64,000 nucleotides of DNA, from the NCBI RefSeq assembly GCF_003030345.1, contig NZ_CP028158.1, positions 2,914,001-2,978,000 of the forward strand. Direction: 5' to 3'. This stretch comes from Plantactinospora sp. BC1. Lineage in GTDB: Bacteria; Actinomycetota; Actinomycetes; Mycobacteriales; Micromonosporaceae. The notes under the pieces are model-generated. The model saw only the letters and a list, made by a program, of their open reading frames with translations. It was not told the DNA's origin and did no database searches. The position numbers and the translations under genes were made by a program. Shown here one piece after another: positions 41,522 to 51,011 of this stretch (positions are counted from its first letter, which is position 1; each line of letters opens with the position of its first letter).

Positions 41522-41548
41522 GGCCCCGGGGCGATCCGCTCCGGGGCC
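41522..41548 (+). promoter_or_regulatory. leader hairpin 2 (possible terminator-like stem)
   Basis: Perfect 8-bp stem GGCCCCGG/CCGGGGCC with an 11-nt loop, followed by the moderately T-rich cctcgtcgtgcttcc. Its 5' arm region could alternatively pair with the CCCCGG of hairpin 1, allowing mutually exclusive folds. High GC makes such stems common, so the case rests on the ordered layout with the Thr codons. Confidence 0.4.
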
Positions 41549-41621
41549 TCGTCGTGCTTCCCAGATCGGCGCCGGTCCCGGCGGAGTCGCCGCCGGGTCC
41601 GTACCGATCCGGGAGACAGAG

Positions 41622-42833
41622 ATGCACGACCACCGCAGGCTCGGCCGCGAGCTGGAGCTTTTCCACGCCGATCCGCTTTCCGGGGCCGGGCTGCCGGTCT
41701 GGCTGCCGGCCGGTGCCGCCGCCCGGCACAGCGTCGAGGAGTACGTCCGGGAGCTGGAGCGCCGCGCCGGCTACCAGCACGTCTACTCACCCCCGCTGGG
41801 CAAGCGCGAACTCTTCGCACTCTCCGGGCACCTCGGCTACTTCGCCGACGACATGTTCCCGGTGCTGCGGCTCTCCGCCGACGACGAGTTCGTCCTCCGG
41901 CCGGCGCTCTGCCCGCACCACGCCCTGATCTACCGGGCCCGGGGCCGCTCCTACCGGGAACTGCCGCTGCGCATCGCCGAGCTGGGCGGGATGTACCGGC
42001 CGGAGCGGTCCGGGGTGCTCGGCGGGCTCAGCCGGGTACGGGCGATCTCGCTCAACGACGCGCACAACTTCTGCCCGCCGGAGCAGGTCGGCGCCGAGGT
42101 CGCCGAGGTGCTGGAGCTGATCCGGGTGGCGCACGCCGCGCTCGGGGTACGCCCGGCGGGGTTCCGGCTGTCGCTGCGCGGGCCGGCCGAGAAGTACGTC
42201 GGCGACGACGAGCAGTGGCGGCGCGCCGAGGAGCTGCTCCGGGCGGCGCTGGGCGGCCTGCCGTACGTCGAGGCACCGGGGGAGGCGGCGTTCTACGGAC
42301 CGAAGATCGACATCCAGGTCCGGGACGCGGCGGGTCGGGAGTCGACCCTCGCCACCATCCAGCTCGACTTCGACAAGCCGGCCCGGTTCGACCTCTCCTA
42401 CACCGACCGTCGGGGGCGGCGGGCCCGGCCGGTGATGGTGCACCGGAGCCTGGTCGGCAGCATGGAGCGGCTCTTCGCGTACCTGATCGAGGTGCACGCC
42501 GGAGCCTTCCCGGCCTGGTACGCCCCGGTCCAGGTGCACGTCCTCCCGGTCGGGCCGGAGCAGGTGGCGGCGGCGGAGGCGTTCCGCCGGGACTGCGTAC
42601 TCGCCGGGCTGCGGGCCGAGCTGGCCGTCGACGGATCACTCGGTGCCCGGATCCGGGAGGCGGCCCGGCGCCGGGTGCCGTACGCGGCGGTGCTCGGCGC
42701 CCGGGAGGTGGCGGCCGGGCAGGTGGCGCTGCGGCTGCGGGACGGGCGGTCGGTGGAGCCGATGTCGGCGCCGGACGCGCTGCGGTTGGTCGGCGGGATC
42801 GTGGCCGACCGCTCGGCGGACCTGCTGCCCTGA
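41622..42833 (+). CDS. threonyl-tRNA synthetase-like protein lacking the editing domain
   Basis: Product of 403 residues. It corresponds to the catalytic and anticodon-binding domains of ThrRS only; the N-terminal TGS and editing (SAD) domains are absent. All three zinc ligands are recognisable: Cys97 in RPALCPHHALIY, His148 in LNDAHNFC, and His274 in VMVHRSLVGSMERL. Class II motif 2 (RIAELGGMYRPE) and motif 3 are present, so it may charge tRNA. Such short second copies occur in actinobacteria, and some ThrRS paralogues give self-resistance to ThrRS inhibitors such as borrelidin or obafluorin. No biosynthetic cluster is seen beside it. Confidence 0.85.
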   Translation: MHDHRRLGRELELFHADPLSGAGLPVWLPAGAAARHSVEEYVRELERRAGYQHVYSPPLGKRELFALSGHLGYFADDMFPVLRLSADDEFVLRPALCPHHALIYRARGRSYRELPLRIAELGGMYRPERSGVLGGLSRVRAISLNDAHNFCPPEQVGAEVAEVLELIRVAHAALGVRPAGFRLSLRGPAEKYVGDDEQWRRAEELLRAALGGLPYVEAPGEAAFYGPKIDIQVRDAAGRESTLATIQLDFDKPARFDLSYTDRRGRRARPVMVHRSLVGSMERLFAYLIEVHAGAFPAWYAPVQVHVLPVGPEQVAAAEAFRRDCVLAGLRAELAVDGSLGARIREAARRRVPYAAVLGAREVAAGQVALRLRDGRSVEPMSAPDALRLVGGIVADRSADLLP

Positions 42834-42890
42834 ACCACGCCCCTGTCGGCTCGGCCCCGGTCGGATCGCGGCTTCCGGTCGGGGCCGGGA

Positions 42891-43352
42891 TCAGCCGGGG
42901 AGCAGGAGCACCAGCAGGGCGGCGCCGACGAAGAGCACCTGTTCCGCGGTACGGATGCCGAGCGGGGTGGCCGGTCGACCGGCCAGGGTCAGCCCGTGCC
43001 GGGCGGCGTGGACGTTGGCCGGGAACATCGCGACCATCAGCAGCGCCAACCCGGCAGCGGTCCAGCGGGCGCTGGCCGGGACGAGCAGTCCGACCGCTCC
43101 GGCCAGCTCCAGTACGCCGGTCGCGGTGACCAGCAGGGCGGCTCGGGGCAGTGCCGGCGGCACCATCGCGATCAGATCGCGGCGGTGGCTCGGCGCGAAG
43201 TGCGCGTAGCCGGTGAGCAGGAACATCAGGGCGAGCCCGATCCGGAGGGCGGGCTGCCAGCCGTCGAGCGCGTCGACGCCGAGGAGCCCGGCGAGTCGGG
43301 CGCCGAGCGAGCCGGCGAGAAGGGCGATCAGCGGCGCCATGACGGTGTCCAT
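42891..43352 (-). CDS. DoxX family membrane protein
   Basis: Product of 153 residues with four predicted membrane helices (ALRIGLALMFLLTGYAHFAP, LLVTATGVLELAGAVGLLVP, AAGLALLMVAMFPANVHAAR, EQVLFVGAALLVLLL) in the DoxX/DUF4267-like arrangement. Function is uncertain; DoxX proteins are tied to redox and thiol stress in mycobacteria. It is divergent from a TetR gene, and two copies of an inverted repeat in the shared promoter cover its -35 (TTGACA) and -10 (CAATCT) boxes. Confidence 0.88.
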   Translation of the reverse strand: MDTVMAPLIALLAGSLGARLAGLLGVDALDGWQPALRIGLALMFLLTGYAHFAPSHRRDLIAMVPPALPRAALLVTATGVLELAGAVGLLVPASARWTAAGLALLMVAMFPANVHAARHGLTLAGRPATPLGIRTAEQVLFVGAALLVLLLPG

Positions 43353-43365
43353 TCCGGTCGAGGGG

Positions 43366-43384
43366 AACTTGTCAGCATCAAGAT
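43366..43384. promoter_or_regulatory. TetR operator, copy 1
   Basis: AACTTG-tcagcat-CAAGAT, a 19-bp imperfect inverted repeat. It overlaps the likely -10 box of doxX on the minus strand (CAATCT, 43381-43386) and lies 35 bp from a second copy. Confidence 0.75.
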
Positions 43385-43400
43385 TGGCTCGTGCGGAGGC

Positions 43401-43419
43401 ATCTTGTCAACAGCAAGAT
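43401..43419. promoter_or_regulatory. TetR operator, copy 2
   Basis: ATCTTG-tcaacag-CAAGAT, a perfect inverted repeat sharing the half-sites and 7-bp spacer of copy 1. It overlaps the doxX -35 box (TTGACA on the minus strand, 43405-43410) and lies 12 bp before the tetR ATG, so one repressor could control both genes. Confidence 0.8.
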
Positions 43420-43431
43420 ATGCTGCCGGGT

Positions 43432-44028
43432 ATGACCGAGGAGGATGCCGCCGGGCGGCCGTACCATCACGGGAACCTGCGGCGGGCGTTGCTCGCCGCC
43501 GCCGCGACCGCGATCGAGGAGTCCGGGCCGGCCGCGCTCAGCCTGCGCGACCTGGCCCGCCGGGCCGGCGTCTCGCACGCCGCCCCGGCGCACCACTTCG
43601 GCGACAAGGCCGGGCTGCTCACCGCCTTCGCCACCGAGGGCTACCAGATGCTCGCCGACACGCTGGCCCGGGTCCGCCGGGAGACCGACGGCAGCCTGCT
43701 CGAACTCGGCGTCGGCTACGTCATGTTCGCGGTGCGCCACCGGGCACACTTCGAGGTGATGTTTCGGCCGGAACTCTTCCACCGCGACGACGCCGGACTC
43801 GCCGCCGCCCAACAACGGGCCCGGGCGGCACTCCGGGCCGGGGTGGCCGGGCTACCGGCGGCGCCGGCCGGCGAGGAGGCGGCACAGACCGAACTGGCCG
43901 CCTGGTCGATCGTGCACGGCTTCGCCACCCTCTGGCTGGGCGGGGTGCTCCGGCCCGACCAGGTCGGCGACGACCCGGAGACCGCCGCCAGGCTGGTGAT
44001 CAGCCGACTCTTCGCCAAGTCCGGCTGA
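43432..44028 (+). CDS. TetR family transcriptional regulator
   Basis: Product of 198 residues. The N-terminal helix-turn-helix is YHHGNLRRALLAAAATAIEE, then LSLRDLARRAGVSHAAPAHH and FGDKAGLLTAFATEGYQ. The C-terminal domain resembles the TetR_C WHG type (FEVMFRPELF, IVHGFATLWLGGVL). It probably represses the divergent doxX gene and itself through two matching inverted repeats in the 79-bp intergenic region. The ligand is unknown. Confidence 0.92.
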   Translation: MTEEDAAGRPYHHGNLRRALLAAAATAIEESGPAALSLRDLARRAGVSHAAPAHHFGDKAGLLTAFATEGYQMLADTLARVRRETDGSLLELGVGYVMFAVRHRAHFEVMFRPELFHRDDAGLAAAQQRARAALRAGVAGLPAAPAGEEAAQTELAAWSIVHGFATLWLGGVLRPDQVGDDPETAARLVISRLFAKSG

Positions 44029-44045
44029 GCCGCCGCACCGCCACC

Positions 44046-45712
<1,667 letters not shown>

Positions 45713-45729
<17 letters not shown>

Positions 45730-47497
45730 TGGCGGCGCCCGCGGTGACGACAGCGCCGACCTCGGCGGCCAGTTCGCTCACCACGCCGGCCTTGTGCGCG
45801 TGCAGCGGCTGCTCCATCTTCATCGCCTCCATGACGACGATCAGGTCCCCCTCGGCGACAGTGTCACCGTCGGCAACCGCGATCTTGACGATGGTGCCCT
45901 GCATCGGGGAGGTCAGCGCGTCTCCACCGGCGGTGACCCCGCCCGCCGTACCGGAGCGACCGGCGCGCCGGGCCGGCCGCCGGGCACCGGCACCGGAGGT
46001 ACCGGACGCGGCCGGGGCGGCGTCCGTGGCCGTACCCGTGGCATAGCCGGCGGGGAGGCTGACCTCCAGCCGCTTGCCGGCCACCTCGACCACGACGGTC
46101 TCCCGGGCGCCGGCCGGCTCGACTGCCGGCGCGGCCCCGGTGAACGCCGGCACCGTGTTGTCGAACTCGGTCTCGATCCACCTGGTGTGCACGGCGAACG
46201 GCGCGGAGGTGAACGCCGGGTCCCGGACGACGAGCCGGTGGAACGGCAGCGCGGTGGCCATCCCGTCCACCACCATCTCGTCGAGGGCCCGGCGGGCCCG
46301 CTCCAGCGCCTCGGTACGGGTCTCCCCGGTGACGATCACCTTGGCGAGCAGCGAGTCGAAGTTTCCGCCGATCACGTCACCGGCGGTGATGCCGGTGTCC
46401 ACCCGTACGCCGGGTCCGGTGGGCAGCCGCAGCGCGGTCACCGTGCCGGGTGCCGGCAGGAAGTTCCGGCCCGGGTCCTCGCCGTTGATCCGGAACTCGA
46501 TCGAGTGGCCGCGCGGCACCGGATCGGCGTCGAGCCGCAGCTTCTCGCCGGACGCGATCCGGAACTGCTCGCGGACCAGGTCGATGCCGGCGGTCTCCTC
46601 GGTCACCGGATGCTCGACCTGGAGCCGCGTGTTCACCTCCAGGAAGGAGATGGTGCCGTCCGCGCCGACCAGGTATTCCACGGTGCCGGCGCCGTGGTAG
46701 TCGGCCTCCCGGCAGATCGCCTTCGCGCTGGCGTGGATCTGCGCCCGCTGCTCGTCGGTGAGGAACGGCGCGGGCGCCTCCTCGACGAGCTTCTGGTGCC
46801 GGCGTTGCAGCGAGCAGTCCCGGGTACCGACCACCACGACGTTGCCGTGCTGGTCGGCGAGGACCTGCGCCTCGACGTGCCGGGGACGGTCCAGGTAACG
46901 CTCGACGAAGCACTCGCCCCGGCCGAACGCGGCCAGCGCCTCCCGGGTCGCCGACTCGAAGAGCGCCGGAATCTCCTCCGTCGTCCGGGCCACCTTGAGA
47001 CCCCGGCCGCCGCCGCCGAACGCAGCCTTGATCGCCACCGGCAGGCCGTGCTCGGCCGCGAAGGCCAGCACCTCCTCCGGCCCGCTCACCGGCTCGGCCG
47101 TACCGGGCACCAGCGGAGCGCCGGCCCGCTGCGCGATGTGCCGGGCGGTGACCTTGTCACCGAGGTCGCGGATCGCCTGCGGCGTCGGCCCGATCCAGGT
47201 CAGGCCGGCGTCGATCACCGCCGCCGCGAAGTCGGCATTCTCGGAGAGAAACCCGTAACCCGGGTGTACGGCGTCAGCGCCGGACCGGGCGGCGACGTCG
47301 AGCAGTTTGTCGATCCGCAGGTACGTCTCGGTCGCGGTCTCGCCACCCAGCGCGTACGCCTCGTCGGCGAGGGTGACGTGCAGCGCGTCCCGGTCGGAGT
47401 CGGCGTAGACGGCGACGCTGGCCAGTCCGGCGTCCCGGCAGGCGCGGACGACCCGGACCGCGATCTCGCCCCGGTTGGCGATCAGTACCTTGCGCAC
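45713..47497 (-). CDS. accA3: acetyl/propionyl-CoA carboxylase alpha subunit (biotin carboxylase and BCCP)
   Basis: Product of 594 residues. The biotin carboxylase N-terminal domain is [20 protein letters not shown], the ATP-grasp loop [35 protein letters not shown] follows, and the C-terminal biotinyl domain carries [12 protein letters not shown] with the biotinylated lysine. It supplies carboxyl-biotin to an AccD-type carboxyltransferase encoded elsewhere for malonyl- or methylmalonyl-CoA synthesis. GTG at 47497 follows AGGAGGAG with 8-nt spacing. The open frame reaching 47860 is repeat-derived. The symbol is by analogy with actinobacterial AccA3/AccA2. Confidence 0.9.
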
Positions 47498-47702
47498 GCG
47501 GCTGCTCCTCCTCGAATCGCTCCCACCGTCACCGGCTCGCCGGGGGTGGCTGCCAGGGACGTTGCCAGGAACATTGTCACGATCCCGGTCCCCCCACCGC
47601 CCGGTGGGGCGGTGCGGCTCCGCCGGCCCGACCCGTCCCTGTGCCGCTCCGGTGCCGCCCTGGCCCGTCCCTGTGCCGTCCCTGACCCGTCCCTGGCCCG
47701 TT

Positions 47703-47762
47703 CCTGTGCCGCCCTGTGCCGCCCTGTGCCGCCCTGTGCCGCGCTGTGCCGCGCTGTGCCGC
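47703..47762. repeat. 10-bp tandem repeat (6 copies)
   Basis: Six units of cctgtgccgc (the last two begin gc) in the intergenic region upstream of the carboxylase gene, with looser related repeats back to about 47640. The 10-bp period is close to one DNA turn. It may be slippage-prone; no function is evident. Confidence 0.8.
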
Positions 47763-47882
47763 CGTGGCCCGCCCCGGTCGCGCCCTCCGGGCTCGCGGCG
47801 GTCGGCGGTGGCTCGGTCAGCGACCCTGGCGGTACCCGCTCGGGCGGCAGCGGCCGGCACGCCAGCCGACGGCGTTGGTAGC

Positions 47883-47898
47883 TAGTCAATTTTGGCTA
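47883..47898. promoter_or_regulatory. PadR operator at the padR promoter
   Basis: TAGTCAA-tt-TTGGCTA, a 16-bp palindrome with one mismatch. It lies between a -35-like TTGGTA (47875-47880) and a -10-like TATTAC (47897-47902). The same palindrome precedes the drrAB operon, which makes it the likely binding site of this PadR protein. Confidence 0.8.
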
Positions 47899-47911
47899 TT
47901 ACGCTTCTGGT

Positions 47912-48676
47912 GTGTCAGCTACCCGAATGATGATTCTCGGCCTGGTCCGGTGGATGCAACCGGTGCACGGCTATGACGTACGTCGCGAACTGCTGCGGTG
48001 GAGTGCGGACAAGTGGGCGAACGTCCAGCCCGGCTCGATCTACCACGCGCTGCGCAAGCTGACCGAGGAGGGACTGTTACGGGAGGTGGCCACCGAGCAG
48101 GTCGGCGCCCGTCCGGCCCGGGTCACCTACGGCATCACGCCGAAGGGCGAGGACGAGTTCCAGGGCCTGCTCAGGGGCAACTGGTGGAACCTCGGCGAGG
48201 TCGTCGACCCGTTCTTCGCGGCCTTCTCCTTCCTGCCCGCGCTGCCCCGGGAAGAGGCGTCCGCGGCGCTGCGTAACCGCGCCCGGCTGCTGCGCGCGGT
48301 CAACGACAGCCTGCGCGCGGCGATGGAGTCCGGCTGGATGAAGGAGGACAAGCCGGTCCACGTCGCCTGGATGTGGCAGTTGTCCATCGCCCGTGCGGAG
48401 GGGGAGATCAGTTGGTGTGAGCGGATCGCCGACCTGATCGACGCCGGGGTGCCGTACCTGCCGGAGGACTACGCGGAGAACATCGACTGGGCGCAGTACG
48501 CCCCGATGGCCAGCGAGGCGTCCTGGACCGGCGAGCGTAGGCCGTCGTCGGAGCCCCCATCGGAGCCGTTGTCGGAGGCATCGTCCGAGCCACCGTCCGG
48601 GCCGTCGTCGGCGGGGTCGTCGGCCGCGCCGGTCCGGCCGTCCGGGGACGGCGAGGGCCGGACCTCTGACACGTAA
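47912..48676 (+). CDS. PadR family transcriptional regulator of the DrrAB-type pump
   Basis: Product of 254 residues. The PadR winged helix (ILGLVRWMQPVHGYDVRREL, QPGSIYHALRKLTEEGLLRE, ARVTYGITPKGEDEFQGLL) is followed by a helical C-terminal dimerisation domain and a low-complexity Ser/Glu/Pro tail with SEPPSEP-type repeats. The GTG at 47912 has no Shine-Dalgarno and sits about 10 bp from the -10 box, so the mRNA is probably leaderless. It is followed by the ABC pump genes, whose promoter carries the same palindrome as its own, indicating a local repressor of drug efflux. Confidence 0.92.
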   Translation: MSATRMMILGLVRWMQPVHGYDVRRELLRWSADKWANVQPGSIYHALRKLTEEGLLREVATEQVGARPARVTYGITPKGEDEFQGLLRGNWWNLGEVVDPFFAAFSFLPALPREEASAALRNRARLLRAVNDSLRAAMESGWMKEDKPVHVAWMWQLSIARAEGEISWCERIADLIDAGVPYLPEDYAENIDWAQYAPMASEASWTGERRPSSEPPSEPLSEASSEPPSGPSSAGSSAAPVRPSGDGEGRTSDT

Positions 48677-48692
48677 TAATCAACGTTGACTA
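48677..48692. promoter_or_regulatory. PadR operator at the drrAB promoter
   Basis: TAATCAA-cg-TTGACTA, a 16-bp palindrome matching the site before padR. Its right half contains the -35 TTGACT (48686-48691), followed at 18 bp by TAGCCT (48710-48715) as -10, so bound PadR would block RNA polymerase. Confidence 0.85.
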
Positions 48693-48801
48693 GATGCGCT
48701 ATATCGCGTTAGCCTCCCGGAAGCGTTGCGGTGGGCGCCTTCTGGCGTGCCCCGGGGGATGGGGCCGGTGGGGATGCCGGTCCGGCTGACCAGGAGCAGG
48801 C

Positions 48802-49758
48802 ATGATCGAGACGAAGGGGTTGCGGAAGTCGTTCCGCTCCCGACAGGGCAGAGAGAAGAAGTCGGTCGACGCGGTCCGCGGTGTCGACCTCGTGGTGGCC
48901 GAGGGGGAGATCTTCGGCTTTCTCGGCCCGAACGGCGCGGGCAAGACCACCACGCTGCGAATGCTCGCCACGCTGATCGAGCCGGACGGTGGTGAGGCCA
49001 ACATCGCCGGTGTCGACCTGCGGACCAACCCCGGTGAGGTGCGGCGACGGATCGGCTACGTGGCCCAGGGCGGCAGCACCTGGGACGAGTCGACCGCCCG
49101 CGAGGAGCTGGTACTGCACGCCCGGATGTACGGGCTGAGCAAGGCCGAGGCGCAGCGACGCGCGGTACGCGCCCTGGAGGCGTTCCAGCTCACCGAGTAC
49201 GCCGACCGCAAGTGCAAGACGTACTCCGGAGGCCAGCGTCGCCGGGTCGACATCGCGCTCGGCATCATCCACGAGCCGAAGATCGTCTTCCTGGACGAGC
49301 CGACGACCGGCCTCGATCCGCAGAGCCGGGCCCACATGTGGGACGAGATCCGTCGGCTGCGCGCCGAGGGCATGACCGTCTTCATCACCACGCACTACCT
49401 GGACGAGGCGGACGCGCTCTGCGACCGGATCGCCATCATGGATCATGGCGAGGTGGTCGCCGAGGGGACACCGGCGGAGCTGAAGCGGGAGATCTCCGGC
49501 GACGTGGTGCTGGTCGCCATCGAAGGCTCGGCCCAGGACGCCGGCAAGGTGCTGGAGACCGAGTCGTACGTCACCAGCCTGGAGACCTCCGACGACGGCA
49601 CGCTCCGGCTCTACGTCAACGACGGGGCCCGGGACATGCCCCAGATCCTCCGCACGCTCGACGCCGCCGGGATCGCGCTCAGCTCGATCGAGCTGCACCG
49701 GCCCAGCCTCGACGACGTGTTCCTCACCAAGACCGGCCGCTCGCTGCGCGAGTCCTGA
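48802..49758 (+). CDS. drrA: daunorubicin-resistance-type ABC transporter ATP-binding protein
   Basis: Product of 318 residues of the DrrA group. Walker A is GPNGAGKTTTLRMLATL, signature YSGGQRRRVDIALGII, Walker B IVFLDEPTTGLDPQSRAHMW, and the H-loop lies in FITTHYLDEADALCDRI. The C-terminal extension carries the LDDVFLTKTGRSLRES motif typical of DrrA. The transported drug is not identifiable. It forms a two-gene operon with the permease under PadR control. Confidence 0.93.
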   Translation: MIETKGLRKSFRSRQGREKKSVDAVRGVDLVVAEGEIFGFLGPNGAGKTTTLRMLATLIEPDGGEANIAGVDLRTNPGEVRRRIGYVAQGGSTWDESTAREELVLHARMYGLSKAEAQRRAVRALEAFQLTEYADRKCKTYSGGQRRRVDIALGIIHEPKIVFLDEPTTGLDPQSRAHMWDEIRRLRAEGMTVFITTHYLDEADALCDRIAIMDHGEVVAEGTPAELKREISGDVVLVAIEGSAQDAGKVLETESYVTSLETSDDGTLRLYVNDGARDMPQILRTLDAAGIALSSIELHRPSLDDVFLTKTGRSLRES

Positions 49759-49814
49759 CCGCTCGCCGCGCGAGTCCCGCGCCTACGCCGCGCACCGCCG
49801 AACAGGAGACATTG

Positions 49815-50570
49815 ATGAAATTCGCCCGCGACACGTGGTTGATCTTCCAGCGGCAGTTCCTGCTGCTGGTCCGCCAGCCCGTCTGGCTCTTCGTCGGCAT
49901 CTTCCAGCCGGTGATGTACCTGCTGCTCTTCGCCCCGTTACTCAAGCCCGCGTTGCAGGCGTCGAGCAACGCGGAGGCGTACCGGATCTTCGTGCCCGGC
50001 CTGCTGGTGCTGCTCGCCATCTTCGGCGGGCTGTTCCAGGGCTTCGGTCTGATCGCCGAACTTCGGGCCGGGGTGATCGAACGGTCCCGGGTCACCCCGG
50101 TCAGCCGGCTCGCCCTGCTGCTCGGCCGGTCACTGCGGGACGTGGTGTCGCTGATCGCCCAGGCGATCATCATCACCCTGCTGGCGCTGGCGTTCGGACT
50201 CTCGGTCTTCATCGGGGACCTGCTGCTCGCGTACCTGCTGCTGGCCCTGATCGCGCTGATGACGTCGGCGCTGTCGTACGGGATCGCGCTGGTGGTGAAG
50301 AGCGAGGACGCGTTGGCGCCGCTGATGAACACGATTGCCCAGCCGGTCCTGCTGCTCTCCGGGATCCTGCTGCCGTTGACCTTCGCGCCCGGCTGGTTGC
50401 AGGGGATCGCCGACTGGAACCCGTTCTCCTGGGCGGTCGACGGCGCCCGGGCGCTCTTCGCCGGTGATCTCGGCAACGACGCCGTCTGGCAGGGACTGTC
50501 GGTGATGGCGGTGATCACGACGCTCGCCGTGGTCTGGGCCGCCCGCGAGTTCGCCCGCAGCGTCCGCTAG
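49815..50570 (+). CDS. drrB: daunorubicin-resistance-type ABC transporter permease
   Basis: Product of 251 residues with six membrane helices (QPVWLFVGIFQPVMYLLLFA, LLVLLAIFGGLFQGFGLIAE, the RVTPVSRLALLLGRSLRD loop, ILLPLTFAPGWLQGIADWNP). ATG at 49815 follows aggagac. It is 56 bp behind drrA. Its stop codon overlaps the end of an IS481 transposase remnant on the other strand, so an insertion occurred at its very 3' end; the coding sequence appears complete. Confidence 0.92.
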   Translation: MKFARDTWLIFQRQFLLLVRQPVWLFVGIFQPVMYLLLFAPLLKPALQASSNAEAYRIFVPGLLVLLAIFGGLFQGFGLIAELRAGVIERSRVTPVSRLALLLGRSLRDVVSLIAQAIIITLLALAFGLSVFIGDLLLAYLLLALIALMTSALSYGIALVVKSEDALAPLMNTIAQPVLLLSGILLPLTFAPGWLQGIADWNPFSWAVDGARALFAGDLGNDAVWQGLSVMAVITTLAVVWAAREFARSVR

Positions 50571-50800
50571 GTGTAGGGACCAGCAGCGTTGTTGACGCGG
50601 CTGATGGGTGGTTGGCCTCCGAGTGCGGTGTGTCCGCGATGGTGGTTGTAGGTGTGGATCCAGGTGGGTAGGGCGTCTGCGCGGTGTTGGTTGCTGGTGT
50701 AGGGCTGTTGGTAGGCCCATTCGTCGAGGAGGGTGCGGTTGAAGCGTTCGGCTTTGCCGTTGGTTTGTGGTCGGTAGCGGCGGGTGAAGCGGGGTTGTGC
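50567..50800 (-). pseudogene. IS481 family transposase, C-terminal fragment
   Basis: Reading the minus strand gives about 78 residues ending in a stop at 50567-50569, beginning with RFTRRYRPQTNGKAERFNRT and including LLDEWAYQQPYTSNQHRADA and TYNHHRGHTALGGQPPISRV. This is the conserved C-terminal end of IS481-type DDE integrases, including the ERFNRT helix after the third acidic residue. The rest of the transposase (HTH and first two catalytic residues) and the upstream end of the IS are missing. Homology stops abruptly near 50800, where another gene's tail begins. There is no start codon, so it is non-functional. Confidence 0.88.
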
Positions 50801-50908
50801 GCCGACCGGCTGATGGCCGCCCGCCTCGCTGGCGAGGACATCGAGCCGCAGGGCCCGATCGAGACCGAAGCGGCTCGACGCCTCGACAACGAACTCAACC
50901 AGAAGTAG
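50801..50908 (+). pseudogene. truncated 3' end of an unknown gene at the IS junction
   Basis: About 35 codons in one frame (ADRLMAARLAGEDIEPQGPI, then ETEAARRLDNELNQK and stop). They have good actinobacterial codon use, in contrast to the low-quality frame continuing into the IS remnant. It looks like the tail of a gene whose 5' part was lost when the insertion sequence arrived or was deleted. Parent family not recognised. Confidence 0.5.
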
Positions 50909-51011
50909 TCATCCAGTTACCCAACACTCTCTGAGACGTCGGCGCAACCGACGCCGAGCTGGCGGCGGGCGTCGTCGTCGAGCTTGCGGTGGTCGTCTCG
51001 TGTGTCGCGGC

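Larger units (their letters stand above)
41156..41621. other. 466-bp leader region of the thrS-like gene
   Basis: The region holds the leader-peptide frame and two hairpins described separately, plus a third stem near 41574-41600 just before the ribosome binding site gggag. No other gene is seen. The segment cgggagtaccgtgg (41425-41438) faintly recalls a T-box core but lacks the full consensus. Confidence 0.45.
47498..47911. other. 414-bp divergent intergenic region
   Basis: It contains the promoter of the carboxylase gene, the 10-bp repeat array at 47703-47762, and the padR promoter with its operator at the right end. No gene is seen; apparent frames are translations of the repeat. Confidence 0.55.
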
